NCBI RefSeq assembly: GCF_000383855.1
Contig: NZ_KB912877.1
Span: 2,740,579 to 2,804,578 of the forward strand
DNA from: Methylobacter marinus A45
GTDB taxonomy: Bacteria > Pseudomonadota > Gammaproteobacteria > Methylococcales > Methylomonadaceae
Length of the DNA: 64,000 bases
Direction of reading: 5' to 3'
The notes beneath the pieces are model-generated. The model was not told where the DNA came from and did not search any database. It was given only the letters and a program-made list of their open reading frames with translations. Position 1 is the first letter of the stretch. The number at the start of each line of letters is the position of its first letter. Made by a program: the position numbers and the translations under genes. Below are positions 7,732 through 15,635 of this stretch, piece by piece.

Positions 7732-8178
7732 CTATTTTCTAGGCTTCGATAATTCAATCGCTCGTGCAACAGCATTTCGAGCTAAATTATCTAAAGCGCC
7801 TTTATAAGCATTTACCTGCATCAAGTTAGCTCGACTTTCAATCTGATAATGATTCGCCTGAAATCTGGAGTTATACCCAGTAAAACGTATTACCAGCGAC
7901 TCAGGAATGACCGTACCTTCAGGGATAGGGAATGTAAACCATGAATTACCCTTAAAAACTTTATCTCGGTCAAACAAGGATGTACCACCTCCTGAATGCA
8001 CCCACTCCTTATCACTGGACAAAACAACATCAGCTTCACGCATACGCCCATTAGATTGCAACCTTGGCTCAAAATCTGGATATAAAATTTCTGGTACAGC
8101 TTTGTCATCAACGATTGCTCCATCGGGAAACTGCTCAACCCTTACTGAGCGAAATAAATCAATACCTGTTTTCAACAC
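7732..8178 (-). CDS. Tse2-like ADP-ribosyltransferase-fold toxin
   Basis: 148 residues, with no signal peptide. The middle contains GGGTSLFDR (residues 63-71) and later RFQANHYQIES (His 110), followed by LDNLARNAVARAIE. This order matches remembered Tse2 (GGTSVFDR, RLQATHYTI, LDNFVRNAIRR), a cytoplasm-acting type VI secretion effector with an ADP-ribosyltransferase-like fold. The start is GTG at 8178 or TTG at 8175; AAGGAG lies just upstream and its spacing favours TTG. The downstream gene is Tsi2-like. No type VI secretion genes are present in the window, so here the toxin is more likely part of an addiction or defence pair than a secreted effector. Confidence 0.8.
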   Translation of the reverse strand: MLKTGIDLFRSVRVEQFPDGAIVDDKAVPEILYPDFEPRLQSNGRMREADVVLSSDKEWVHSGGGTSLFDRDKVFKGNSWFTFPIPEGTVIPESLVIRFTGYNSRFQANHYQIESRANLMQVNAYKGALDNLARNAVARAIELSKPRK

Positions 8179-8202
8179 AAACTCCTTTCTCCTTGTTACC
8201 TA

Positions 8203-8293
8203 ATTCTAATGTTGGAAGCAACCGACTGCTGCGCGCGGCAGGTAGCCAGAACGATGTCGGGCGCCAGCGGTCCGGTTGACTGGATTGTTGGAC
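8203..8293 (-). other. attC site of cassette with gene 8557-9213
   Basis: On the minus strand GTCCAACAATCCAGTCAACC opens the site (perfect R'') and CGGTTGCTTCCAACATTAGA closes it. As at 7114-7206, the R'' box is also the first bases of a 183-base repeat. Confidence 0.65.
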
Positions 8294-8469
8294 GAAGCCG
8301 CTACGCGGAGAAAAAGCCCCAGCGCCCGATTGTTTATAAAATGTAACCTCAAGCCCTCAATGCGAGCGCGTAGGGCGGAATAGCGAAGCGTATTCAGCCG
8401 GATGTTAATTTCCATGCGGCGCAATACGGCTTTGCCTATTGCGCCCTATAAATTGCGCCTTATCGCATT
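8287..8469 (-). repeat. 183-base repeat abutting attC, copy 2
   Basis: Second copy of the element described at 7200-7382, in the same orientation and in the same place relative to attC. Differences are scattered single bases. A short reading frame across both copies (with NTLRYSALRARIEGLRLHF) is translated repeat, not a gene. Confidence 0.85.
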
Positions 8470-8473
8470 GTTG

Positions 8474-8515
8474 CAAGACCTGACCCCGTCTTTACAAGAC
8501 CTGACCCCGTCTTTA
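8474..8515. repeat. Perfect tandem duplication containing GACCTGACCCCGTCTTTAC
   Basis: A 21-base unit occurs twice without a gap (8474-8494 and 8495-8515). A single near-identical copy is at 7443-7465, also between a cassette gene and the 183-base repeat. As I recall, this motif flanks REP-associated transposase genes in many proteobacteria. Confidence 0.8.
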
Positions 8516-8556
8516 CTTTGCGGAAATTTGTCCGAGTGAATTTGTCTTGTTATATT

Positions 8557-9213
8557 TCATTTTGCACGCCCTATCATGTCCTTAATTAAATCGGATTCCC
8601 TATAACCCTCTACCCAATTCCAACCTGTAAACATAGGCCAAAGGAAGCTACAGAAAGACTTTATGTCATCATATTCTCTTTCGGTAGATTCCATTCGTAC
8701 AATTGCTTGAGATAAACGATTTAGGAAATCAAACACTTCTGGATCATTTAGATTCACAACATTACGTGTGTATCTGATTTCTTCATTAAGCATACGAAGA
8801 TAATAAATAATCTCTTTTAAATAGAACTCATTTGACTGAAGAGAATTTGCAATCGCATCCCAGCGATTCTCACCTCTCTTATTATTATTTTTAAAATAGC
8901 GTCTGAATTCGGATAAATTGAGCAGCTCTTCTCTATTTTTGTATTCTTGTGAGTCACTAAGTATCAAGAAGGTATCTATGCAGGATAGTTTAAACTCGGT
9001 GTATTGGCTTTTCAGTGTCTCAAGCACCATTTTCTTCCTTTTATATTCAGGCATATATACAACTAAAAAGTAGAATATCGAGCTAACAACAAACCCAATG
9101 CTTAGTGAATTTATAACGCTTTCGTAACCTTCTTTTCCTGTAGTTTTTATCCCTGCTGTCAGAAGAATAACAGTCAAAACAACCAGAACAATGGTCCACT
9201 TCTTATCAAGCAT
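8557..9213 (-). CDS. Integron cassette membrane protein of unknown function
   Basis: 218 residues. Two N-terminal membrane helices (IVLVVLTVILLTAGI and SIGFVVSSIFYFLVVY) are followed by a helical, charged cytoplasmic domain of about 150 residues with no motif I recognise. It starts at ATG 9213. The coding sequence is strikingly AT-rich compared with its surroundings, as in many captured cassettes. A two-helix anchor plus cytoplasmic helical domain is a shape seen in membrane-acting defence effectors, but nothing in the sequence proves that. Confidence 0.75.
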   Translation of the reverse strand: MLDKKWTIVLVVLTVILLTAGIKTTGKEGYESVINSLSIGFVVSSIFYFLVVYMPEYKRKKMVLETLKSQYTEFKLSCIDTFLILSDSQEYKNREELLNLSEFRRYFKNNNKRGENRWDAIANSLQSNEFYLKEIIYYLRMLNEEIRYTRNVVNLNDPEVFDFLNRLSQAIVRMESTEREYDDIKSFCSFLWPMFTGWNWVEGYRESDLIKDMIGRAK

Positions 9214-9233
9214 CCGATGTACTCTTTATTGAA

Positions 9234-9338
9234 ATATAACGCTCGGCTCAGCCGACCGCAAAAGCGGCGCACTGAACATAAGAAAATGACACAGAAGCCG
9301 TGCCGCTTTTGCGGATCGGTTGGAACCGAATGTTAGGT
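9234..9338 (-). other. attC site of cassette with gene 9333-9728
   Basis: A long site with extensive pairing: GCCGCTTTTGCGGATCGGTT against GACCGCAAAAGCGGC. On the minus strand R'' is ACCTAAC (perfect) and R' is GTTATAT. The stop codon of the gene lies inside R''. Confidence 0.8.
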
Positions 9339-9728
9339 TCCACGATTCCAAAACCTAAACGCACTGTGGCGAACATAGTTAATTGATAGCGGGATAATAA
9401 GAAATAGAAGCATGGCGAAGAATGCGATAGCTGTTTCGGCAAGCTCGGATGTAGAGAAGCGCACAAGAACCTTACCCGATGGTTCGTAATCAGCCTCAAG
9501 AGCACTCTTTAGCTTACGAACAGCCTCGTAATCTGACGCTGCATTCGCATTATGCATTGCTTTTTGCAATGTTTCCGCCGTGTGAGAAGGCTGAGCGCCT
9601 TCCTTAACTACCCATTCCTTCTCCCAAGAAGCAGTTACGTCCCATGCGTGGTAGAGGCTGATGACAAGGATCAAGAGGGCCGCCACGGATCCAAACAAGG
9701 TCAAGAGATTTGTGATTCGATCAAGCAT
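9333..9728 (-). CDS. Integron cassette two-helix membrane protein
   Basis: 131 residues. A membrane helix at the N-terminus (LLTLFGSVAALLILVISLYHAW) and another near the C-terminus (AIAFFAMLLFLIIPLSINYV) frame a charged middle of about 75 residues. It starts at ATG 9728, and its TAA overlaps the attC R'' box. Family and function are not recognised. Confidence 0.7.
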   Translation of the reverse strand: MLDRITNLLTLFGSVAALLILVISLYHAWDVTASWEKEWVVKEGAQPSHTAETLQKAMHNANAASDYEAVRKLKSALEADYEPSGKVLVRFSTSELAETAIAFFAMLLFLIIPLSINYVRHSAFRFWNRGT

Positions 9729-9740
9729 GGCTATATCAGC

Positions 9741-9809
9741 ACCTAACGCCCAACTCAGCGGGCAATTGGGGCGCAGCGTAAATTGATCCGCTGCAGTTGC
9801 TTGTTAAGA
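9741..9809 (-). other. attC site of cassette with gene 9804-10733
   Basis: Compact site of about 69 bases. On the minus strand CTTAACAAGCAACTGCAGCG opens it and GCTGAGTTGGGCGTTAGGT closes it with a perfect R' GTTAGGT. The gene's TAA lies in R''. Confidence 0.8.
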
Positions 9810-10733
9810 AGCATTTTCAAGTAGCTCTCCTGCGAGATTGTCAAAATCATACACCTTAACCACTGCCGGAAAATTCATTTTTGAGGCACGGTTCTTTATG
9901 ATTTCTAGCCTCCGCTCATCAAGATTATCCGTGACTATAGCGAATATGAAAGAAAACTCTTTTCTCTGAACATCACTCAAGCTGTTATACAGTTCCGCTG
10001 CTCTGTCTAGAGTTCGAAGGAACATAGAGTCCATATCCATTTTCATGTCTCGCATAAACCGAACTTCTATGGCCGTTAGCTGATTACCCGACCTGGCGAC
10101 GCCATCAAAAACATAACGGTGTCTACCAAATTCAAACTTCATGTCTGTTTCGATTTTGACACCAAGCTCATTTTCAAGTTTTTCTAAAACAAGCTTTTCA
10201 GCCATTTCCGAGTCTCGTCTAGATGTTCGATGGACGGCTGCCATGAGTTTTCTATGAAGCTCTCTTATTTCTCTATTGCTAATTTGAGAATTTTCCTCTG
10301 CCAACTGTATTGCAGCTACCAAAGGGTGCTCATGTTGTGACGCTTGACTATTACCAGGCATATTAGCTTGTTGATTCGATGCTTTAGTAATGTCCGAACC
10401 TGAGTCCTCTGATTCAATTACTTCTTCGCTATCAACTGCCACCTCTTCGCCAAGTTCTTCGATCTGGTCTTTCAAAGACGCTTTCTGCAAAATATTTACA
10501 AAGTGATCTTCATCTTTGAAGTCACTTGGGGCATATAGAACTTTGTGATTCCAATTAAGAGTAATGAAGAATAGAGCAATCAAAGTGAATGGAAATAACA
10601 TCAGAAACCAGATGTAAGTTGACTGAGCTCCTGCCTCTAACAAAGGAAGAATTGCAGTTCCACTAATTTCTGCCGTGCCAGCAAATATTGCTATAACGGT
10701 TAAAGGGTTTTTAACTGTACCTTTTCCTTGCAC
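9804..10733 (-). CDS. Cassette membrane protein with possible PD-(D/E)XK-like nuclease domain
   Basis: 309 residues from a GTG at 10733 with AGGAG six bases upstream. Two N-terminal membrane helices (NPLTVIAIFAGTAEISG and IWFLMLFPFTLIALFFITL) are followed by an acidic, low-complexity linker. The C-terminal domain of about 150 residues contains RYVFDGVA and, after a short loop, TAIEVRF. A D followed by a strand with E-x-R/K is the signature of restriction-endonuclease-like folds, but a lysine is replaced by arginine here. It occupies the promoter-proximal cassette, the position most strongly expressed in an integron. The nuclease assignment is a guess from pattern. Confidence 0.65.
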   Translation of the reverse strand: MQGKGTVKNPLTVIAIFAGTAEISGTAILPLLEAGAQSTYIWFLMLFPFTLIALFFITLNWNHKVLYAPSDFKDEDHFVNILQKASLKDQIEELGEEVAVDSEEVIESEDSGSDITKASNQQANMPGNSQASQHEHPLVAAIQLAEENSQISNREIRELHRKLMAAVHRTSRRDSEMAEKLVLEKLENELGVKIETDMKFEFGRHRYVFDGVARSGNQLTAIEVRFMRDMKMDMDSMFLRTLDRAAELYNSLSDVQRKEFSFIFAIVTDNLDERRLEIIKNRASKMNFPAVVKVYDFDNLAGELLENAS

Positions 10734-10747
10734 GATACTCTCCTATG

Positions 10748-10760
10748 CTTCTTAACAAGT
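10748..10760 (-). other. attI-like or orphan R' site at the head of the array
   Basis: GCTTCTTAACAAGT (plus strand) carries an RYYYAAC-like core, reading GTTAAGA on the minus strand, immediately upstream of the first cassette gene. No palindromic partner arm follows it, as expected for attI rather than attC. No intI gene lies beyond it. Confidence 0.4.
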
Positions 10761-11220
10761 AATTCTCTAAATCTGCATATCTTACATACTGGACCACAGC
10801 ATCAAAACAATTTTTTCTGAAAGTGTTGTAGTTCTAAGCGGGATAATATACGTAATTTTCAAATAAACAGGTCTAATACCTGTTTTTTACAACTGACTTG
10901 CCCAAGCAACTCAGCAATTGGCTGCTATACAGCTAATTATCGTCATTCAAAAAATTCGAGCGAAGGACTGCTTTGTCTTGGTGGAATGCCAGGTTTATAT
11001 CAAGATTTGCTAATCCAGTTTTATCGAAAAATGTTGGTATTTCCGAAAGATCTTAAAGAATATGCATTGAAATTTAAGGCCCGATAGAAAGTTTTTTGCA
11101 GATGAATAAAAACGTCTGTGTCTGAGTCTAATTGCCCGAACATTTAAAAACCCTATCAAAAAATGTTCAAGCTTTATCTCTAAGATTAATAACTACTCTA
11201 TAAAACCGAGGAGACTTAGA
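10761..11220. other. Intergenic region, no complete gene
   Basis: AT-rich spacer between the array and a cytochrome gene. A short plus-strand open stretch around 10935-11087 reads ...GLLCLGGMPGLYQDLL... and ends in KFKAR then a stop. It may be the C-terminus of a lost gene; I do not recognise it. It shows no similarity to an integron integrase. Confidence 0.5.
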
Positions 11221-11481
11221 ATGAAAAAACTTCTGTTAGCAATGACGACATCGGCTTTAGTTACCTTAATGCCATCCCTATCAATCGCTGGCGCATCAGA
11301 TAGTTGTAAAGCTTGTCACAATGGTTCGATTGCTCCAACCTTCGACACTTTAAAAAGTAAATACACAACAGTTGATGAATTAGTTGCAGCTGCTAAAAAT
11401 TCCAAAAATGACATGATGAAAGCCGTTCAAGGCGATGAAGCCAAATTAAAAGCTGCGGCCGAAGAAATCATGAAGGAATAG
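11221..11481 (+). CDS. Small periplasmic c-type cytochrome
   Basis: 86 residues with a signal peptide (MKKLLLAMTTSALVTLMPSLSIAG) and a single haem-binding CKACH close to the mature N-terminus. The rest is helical and Lys/Glu-rich, with methionines at NDMMKAV that could supply the distal ligand. The mature protein of about 62 residues is short for class I cytochrome c. GAGGAG lies eight bases upstream of the ATG. It stands alone, so a role as soluble electron carrier is inferred only. Confidence 0.85.
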   Translation: MKKLLLAMTTSALVTLMPSLSIAGASDSCKACHNGSIAPTFDTLKSKYTTVDELVAAAKNSKNDMMKAVQGDEAKLKAAAEEIMKE

Positions 11482-11567
11482 GCTGAGTCATCCAACTCAA
11501 TAAACCATAAAAAAACGGGTATAAACCTAAGGAACCTCGAAAAAACTGTGCTTTTGGGCGCACTTTA

Positions 11568-11602
11568 ATCAAAGGGGGACTCGATTGATTTCCCCCTTTG
11601 AT
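11568..11602. terminator. Strong hairpin between convergent genes
   Basis: ATCAAAGGGGGA pairs perfectly with TCCCCCTTTGAT across an 11-base loop. It lies between the cytochrome and the convergent TPR gene, where a bidirectional terminator is expected, although the U-tract is weak. Confidence 0.5.
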
Positions 11603-11658
11603 ACTTCGACTCGGCTCACCCCGCGATGTATGAATGTACGATCCTTGGTCGGCGGGGA

Positions 11659-13566
11659 TTAGCCTGTGACAGCTGGCGTCAATTTCTTAATCAGCTCCTG
11701 CTGTTTCTGATAGGCATCGGGCAGACTGCCATATTTCAAGGAAGCGGTACAATCATCCAGTGCCTCCTGCAGTCGGCCTAGCCGCATATGCGCATAACAG
11801 CGATTGTTGTAGCTGACAGCAAGATCCTCTTTGCTTTGAGTCTCTTCATCAAAAAGAAACGAATGCTGATTGAGAGCCCCCAGCATATTCACCATATCGT
11901 TGCGTTCGCCATAGATGACGGAAATTTCAATCGCTGCGGAAGATTGGTAACCGCGACCTTCAGAAGCCGCGACAATGCTGAAATCTTGCAGCGCGGCATC
12001 TGACTGTCCTAGTGCCTTATAGGACTTCCCACGCCAAAAGCGGGTTTGAATATCGGCCCCATTATCAATCAGGCCAGTACATTCCTGCACGGCCGCGGCA
12101 TAAAGTTTCAAACGGTAATAAGCGTGACACTTCAAGAAGCGGTATTCATTGAAGGCATTTCCGCCCATCGCGCTCGCTGCATTCTGATAGGCGATCACAT
12201 TAACAAACTGCGAGGTCTTGCTATAAACATCGGAGAGATCATCATAAATTGCCGATAGAGCCATGGCCTTTTCCTCTTCATCGGGGAAAAGGGCGTGGTC
12301 AATATCGACAAGGGCTTCTTTATACTTTTTTTCGGCATTTTCATAGTGGCCATTGCGGTACCAGGTCTTGCCAGTGAGTTCGTCAAGCATGTAGTTGTTA
12401 TGCCCGGCATTATTATCAACCAACTGATTTTGACTCCCCATACGGTCGGCAGCCAATTGCAGAATATTGCCCGCATAGCGTTCACCTCCCCGTGTTTTTA
12501 TCATATCCAGCAAAATAGGCCTTAGTGCCAGGTTAAACTGATGAGTGTCGGTCTTGTTATAAAGATTCAAGGCGGCATAGACCTGATCCGCCAGCGTGGA
12601 ACTGATGATTTTACTCATGACGGTATCAATGCATTGCTTCAGATCCTCGCCTTCGATTGAATTGCAGGCGACCTGAGCCGTATCAAGAAGGCTTGCATAA
12701 AGCTCCACGTAAAGCAGCTTGAGCGGAGAATGATCAGGGGCTTTGCCGGCATAACGTTCGGTAAAGGCGTACATGGCTTCCGGCGAGCCGCCCCATTTGG
12801 GCATCAGTGTTTTAAGGCGCAAGGCATAAAGCGCGTAATAGTCGGGGTATTTTTTTATCGAGTCCTGAAAGGCGTTTTCCATCGCGTCCGTATTGCCATT
12901 GGCGGACATGATCTTGAGCAATATGAAATAGCCGAAAGGATTATTAGCATCCACGTGGATGGATTTGATCGCATCCGCGGTCGCCAATTTTAAATAATTC
13001 CGAAACGCAAGCAGACGATCGTCTTGCGTTTTGGAGGCAAAGTCATAGCCCCGCATCTGCCAACCAGCCTTCAAATAATACTGGGCGCGAATCATATATG
13101 CGATGGCGGACTCTTTATCCTGCTTCAGCCAGTCGTTCATATTTTTTAAAAAAGCGTCATTCTTTTCTCTGGGAATGATGTTATCCATGAAAAGATGAAA
13201 GGGATAAAAACGCCAGTTTTGTAACTGGCTGCGAGCAAGCATCTCGGCACTGATTTGATTGGCGGCCGCATAATCGCCGCGCTGGATAGCTGCCTTGGCG
13301 GCCAGGGCCTTTTCCGATGGCAAGAGGAAAGTACGCGGCTTGTCGAGGAGTTTCGCCGTTTCCTGTTCGATAGTGGCGATCAATGGGGTTTTGTCGGCAA
13401 TAGTCTTTGTCGAGGCGTCACCCCCGCTGACGCTTTTTAAATTTAGCCACCCGGCCTCGAATACGGCATTCATGCCAGCCCATAATGAGACAATGGCGAT
13501 ACCGCCTACGATCAATAAAGTAGGTGACAAAAACTTTTTCCGGGGGGCGTTCTTATTAACGCTCAT
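11659..13566 (-). CDS. Membrane-anchored TPR-repeat protein with DUF4034-like region
   Basis: 635 residues. One N-terminal membrane helix (LLIVGGIAIVSLWAGMNAVF) leaves the bulk in the periplasm. The N-terminal half, with AAIQRGDYAAANQ and long helices, resembles the DUF4034 type. The C-terminal half has TPR-like pairs (for example AYYRLKLYAAAVQECTGLI and CYAHMRLGRLQEALDDCTAS). Such proteins mediate protein-protein contacts; no partner is suggested by neighbours. The start at ATG 13566 has AAGGAG seven bases upstream. Confidence 0.8.
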   Translation of the reverse strand: MSVNKNAPRKKFLSPTLLIVGGIAIVSLWAGMNAVFEAGWLNLKSVSGGDASTKTIADKTPLIATIEQETAKLLDKPRTFLLPSEKALAAKAAIQRGDYAAANQISAEMLARSQLQNWRFYPFHLFMDNIIPREKNDAFLKNMNDWLKQDKESAIAYMIRAQYYLKAGWQMRGYDFASKTQDDRLLAFRNYLKLATADAIKSIHVDANNPFGYFILLKIMSANGNTDAMENAFQDSIKKYPDYYALYALRLKTLMPKWGGSPEAMYAFTERYAGKAPDHSPLKLLYVELYASLLDTAQVACNSIEGEDLKQCIDTVMSKIISSTLADQVYAALNLYNKTDTHQFNLALRPILLDMIKTRGGERYAGNILQLAADRMGSQNQLVDNNAGHNNYMLDELTGKTWYRNGHYENAEKKYKEALVDIDHALFPDEEEKAMALSAIYDDLSDVYSKTSQFVNVIAYQNAASAMGGNAFNEYRFLKCHAYYRLKLYAAAVQECTGLIDNGADIQTRFWRGKSYKALGQSDAALQDFSIVAASEGRGYQSSAAIEISVIYGERNDMVNMLGALNQHSFLFDEETQSKEDLAVSYNNRCYAHMRLGRLQEALDDCTASLKYGSLPDAYQKQQELIKKLTPAVTG

Positions 13567-13813
13567 GAGTTATCTCCTTGTAGAATTAACGATTATCTAT
13601 CAGTAACCGGCCGATTCGCGGAATGTGTTGGCGAAACAGGATTTGCATCGCGGAGGCGGCGGGCACATCAAAGGGAGGGGGCAGACTCTGAGGTATCTCC
13701 ACAAAATAGCCATAAAAAACAATTTGCTATAGATATAAATTGATAGATAAAGTGGTTTTTTTCGGGTCTCACTGCTGTAAATCTTAATCTTTCAGCTTTA
13801 TCGGAGAGGCCCT

Positions 13814-14554
13814 ATGTCGACCATGAGTTTACTCCATAATCTGATCCAACAGGCGCTTCCTGAACTTCATCGAACCCGGCTTAAAGCGCTCATGCGGCCG
13901 TAGAGGCCGGCTTGAAAGGTGTTTCGGTATCACTGACGACGCTGGGACGAGCGCTTTCCGGGCCAGCCTATATTATCAAACACAAAATCAAGCGTATTGA
14001 CCGTCGCCTTGGTAACCCCAATATCAACAGGCGGCGCGCAAAAAAGAGCCCGGGTTATTGGTTGTATCGCCTTCGCTGAAGCGATTATACGCCGGTTGAG
14101 GTCGTGAATTATTATCGTGCTCGCATGCCAATAGAAGAAGGCTTCCGAGACACGAAGAGCACGCATTACGGGAAGGACTTAACCCAAGACAGCCGGATAA
14201 GCGCCGACCGCCACGCGAATCTGTTGTTGATTGCAGCGCTCATTATTTTTGCGCTTTGGCTGGTCGGGCTCGGTTTAAAAGGAACGGCCATTGACACACT
14301 GGAAGCGGAACCGCTATTTCCGCCGCCAAGGGCTGCGAAATTGGGTGTTCTCGACACGGATTCAGGATAAGCAGGGAGAATCCATACCGCTGGACCTGTT
14401 CAGCGCCGCCTCGGTGGCGATTGTTCGGCATATCAAGATCAAAGCTGACGCATCGCCCTATGATCCCGCCTATGACGACTATTTTGCCCGGCGTAAAGCA
14501 TCACGCCGGGTGAATCCGTTCATATGGGCTGGAATGGTAGCACAAGCTGAATAG
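13814..14554 (+). pseudogene. Decayed IS4-type transposase
   Basis: Plus-strand fragments in shifting frames read as parts of one transposase. They are MSTMSLLHNLIQQALPELHR at the start, then GVSVSLTTLGRALSGPAYI and KHKIKRIDRRLGNPNINRRR. After a deletion comes YYRARMPIEEGFRDTKS (with the Y-(2)-R-(3)-E-(6)-K signature of IS4 elements), and finally DPAYDDYFARRKASRRVNPF. The central DDE part is missing and stops and frameshifts are present, so it cannot make an active enzyme. I saw no clear terminal repeats. Confidence 0.75.
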
Positions 14555-14607
14555 CTCCAGTACGGTAATCGGGTTGCCGGGCCGTTAACTCGGCTTTATA
14601 AAGGCTT

Positions 14608-14682
14608 GAGCGGTGTGACGGGAAACTGTCATGCACCGTTCTTAGGGGAGGACAAGGCAGTAATGTCTTGTCCTTACCCGGC
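14608..14682 (+). ncRNA. 3' end of a group II intron (domains V and VI), probably class C
   Basis: The stretch GAGCGGTGT-GACGGGAAACTGTC-ATGCACCGTTC folds as domain V, with a GAAA-type tetraloop and the conserved AGC/GTTC base. It is followed by TTAGGGGAGGACAAGGC...GTCTTGTCCTTACCCG, a domain VI-like hairpin ending near the expected 3' splice site. There is no reverse transcriptase gene and the 5' part is missing; the decayed IS4 gene lies directly upstream. The rest of the spacer to 14916 shows no gene. Confidence 0.7.
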
Positions 14683-14916
14683 AAGGAAAAAACAGACTAT
14701 TCCAATAAAAGCAGCCATTGGAAATTAATAAATTTACGGTTAGCTGACCTGCCGCTATGTGCCATTAAGGGACTGTCATCACGAATCAAAACGTTGGTAA
14801 TGATGGACAGGTTAATCTCATTTGCAGCCATTTGAGCTTCTTGACCAAATACGACGAGCTTGGATCGAGGACCGCTCTACTTCATATCTAGCACGTTTTG
14901 TAGTGAGGATTACCAT

Positions 14917-15471
14917 TTAGAACGACGATTGCGGGGTTTTCAGAAACTCGATCTCGTCTTCTGTTGATACACGGCCTAGAATTTTATTCCGATGCGGATA
15001 TCGGCCGAAACGCTCAATGATTGCCTTATGCCTCAGCTCAAACTCGAGGTTGCCTTCCATTCCGGGTTGGCTGAACAGTGATACCGCAAGCGTGTGTATC
15101 GGCAACGATTCGCTGTGCATGTATGGCATGTAGAGAAAGGCTCGCTGCATAGCATTCAACTCGTGGTCGGCGTTGAATTGAACGGCTGTTTGCGCCAAAG
15201 CCAACGCGAGGTTATCGCAAGCAAAAGCCTTTGGATGATCCCGATAAATATTGCGCGAAAATTGGTCGAGAATAATGATTTCGGCCAGCCGGCCTTTCGC
15301 CGATTCTCGCCAAGCATACAGTTCACAGTGTTCCGCGGCAACGTGCAAGGCACCGAAACGGGACTCTATTTGCCGATCCAAGACATCGGAGCGAGTCCAC
15401 CATTGCTGGGGTGTAATCTCTTCAAACCAAAAAGTCAGTACGTCATCCGGTGTTTGTTGCACTGTTTTCAT
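14917..15471 (-). CDS. DUF924 family protein
   Basis: 184 residues from the ATG at 15471 (AAAGGG upstream); longer in-frame starts reach 15573. It opens with DDVLTFWFEE...QQWW and contains LAEIIILDQFSRNIYR and YMPYMHSE, the recognisable DUF924 pattern of an all-helical TPR-like fold. The biochemical role of the family is unknown. It is transcribed away from the next gene. Confidence 0.88.
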   Translation of the reverse strand: MKTVQQTPDDVLTFWFEEITPQQWWTRSDVLDRQIESRFGALHVAAEHCELYAWRESAKGRLAEIIILDQFSRNIYRDHPKAFACDNLALALAQTAVQFNADHELNAMQRAFLYMPYMHSESLPIHTLAVSLFSQPGMEGNLEFELRHKAIIERFGRYPHRNKILGRVSTEDEIEFLKTPQSSF

Positions 15472-15635
15472 TTTTTGCCCTTTCATATTTCTCGCCGTAC
15501 TACATAAATTCTGCCGCCTATTGCTCTCCAGCAAGCCATCAATTTTATAAATGGCAGCATGAGGAAACATCATTTAACACCCCGTCAGTACTTCAGTATT
15601 GTGTGTTGGAACTCAATCAAGATTAGGGGAATAAC

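Larger units (their letters stand above)
4330..10757 (-). mobile_element. Integron gene-cassette array without an integrase (CALIN-like)
   Basis: All genes here lie on the minus strand, and seven of the gaps contain attC-like imperfect palindromes with core sites close to RYYYAAC and GTTRRRY on the minus strand (see individual entries). Several stop codons overlap the R'' box (TAAC), a normal feature of cassettes. Transcription would enter from the 10.75 kb side, where attI and a divergent intI are expected. A simple GTTAAGA-type site is present there but no integrase is encoded anywhere in the window. The array holds at least seven cassettes. It may be a decayed sedentary integron or a cluster detached from its integrase. 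Confidence 0.8.

Noticed and set aside
10935..11087. Integron integrase remnant next to the array head
   Set aside because: The readable peptide has none of the integrase motifs (HxLRHTF, GH, Y).
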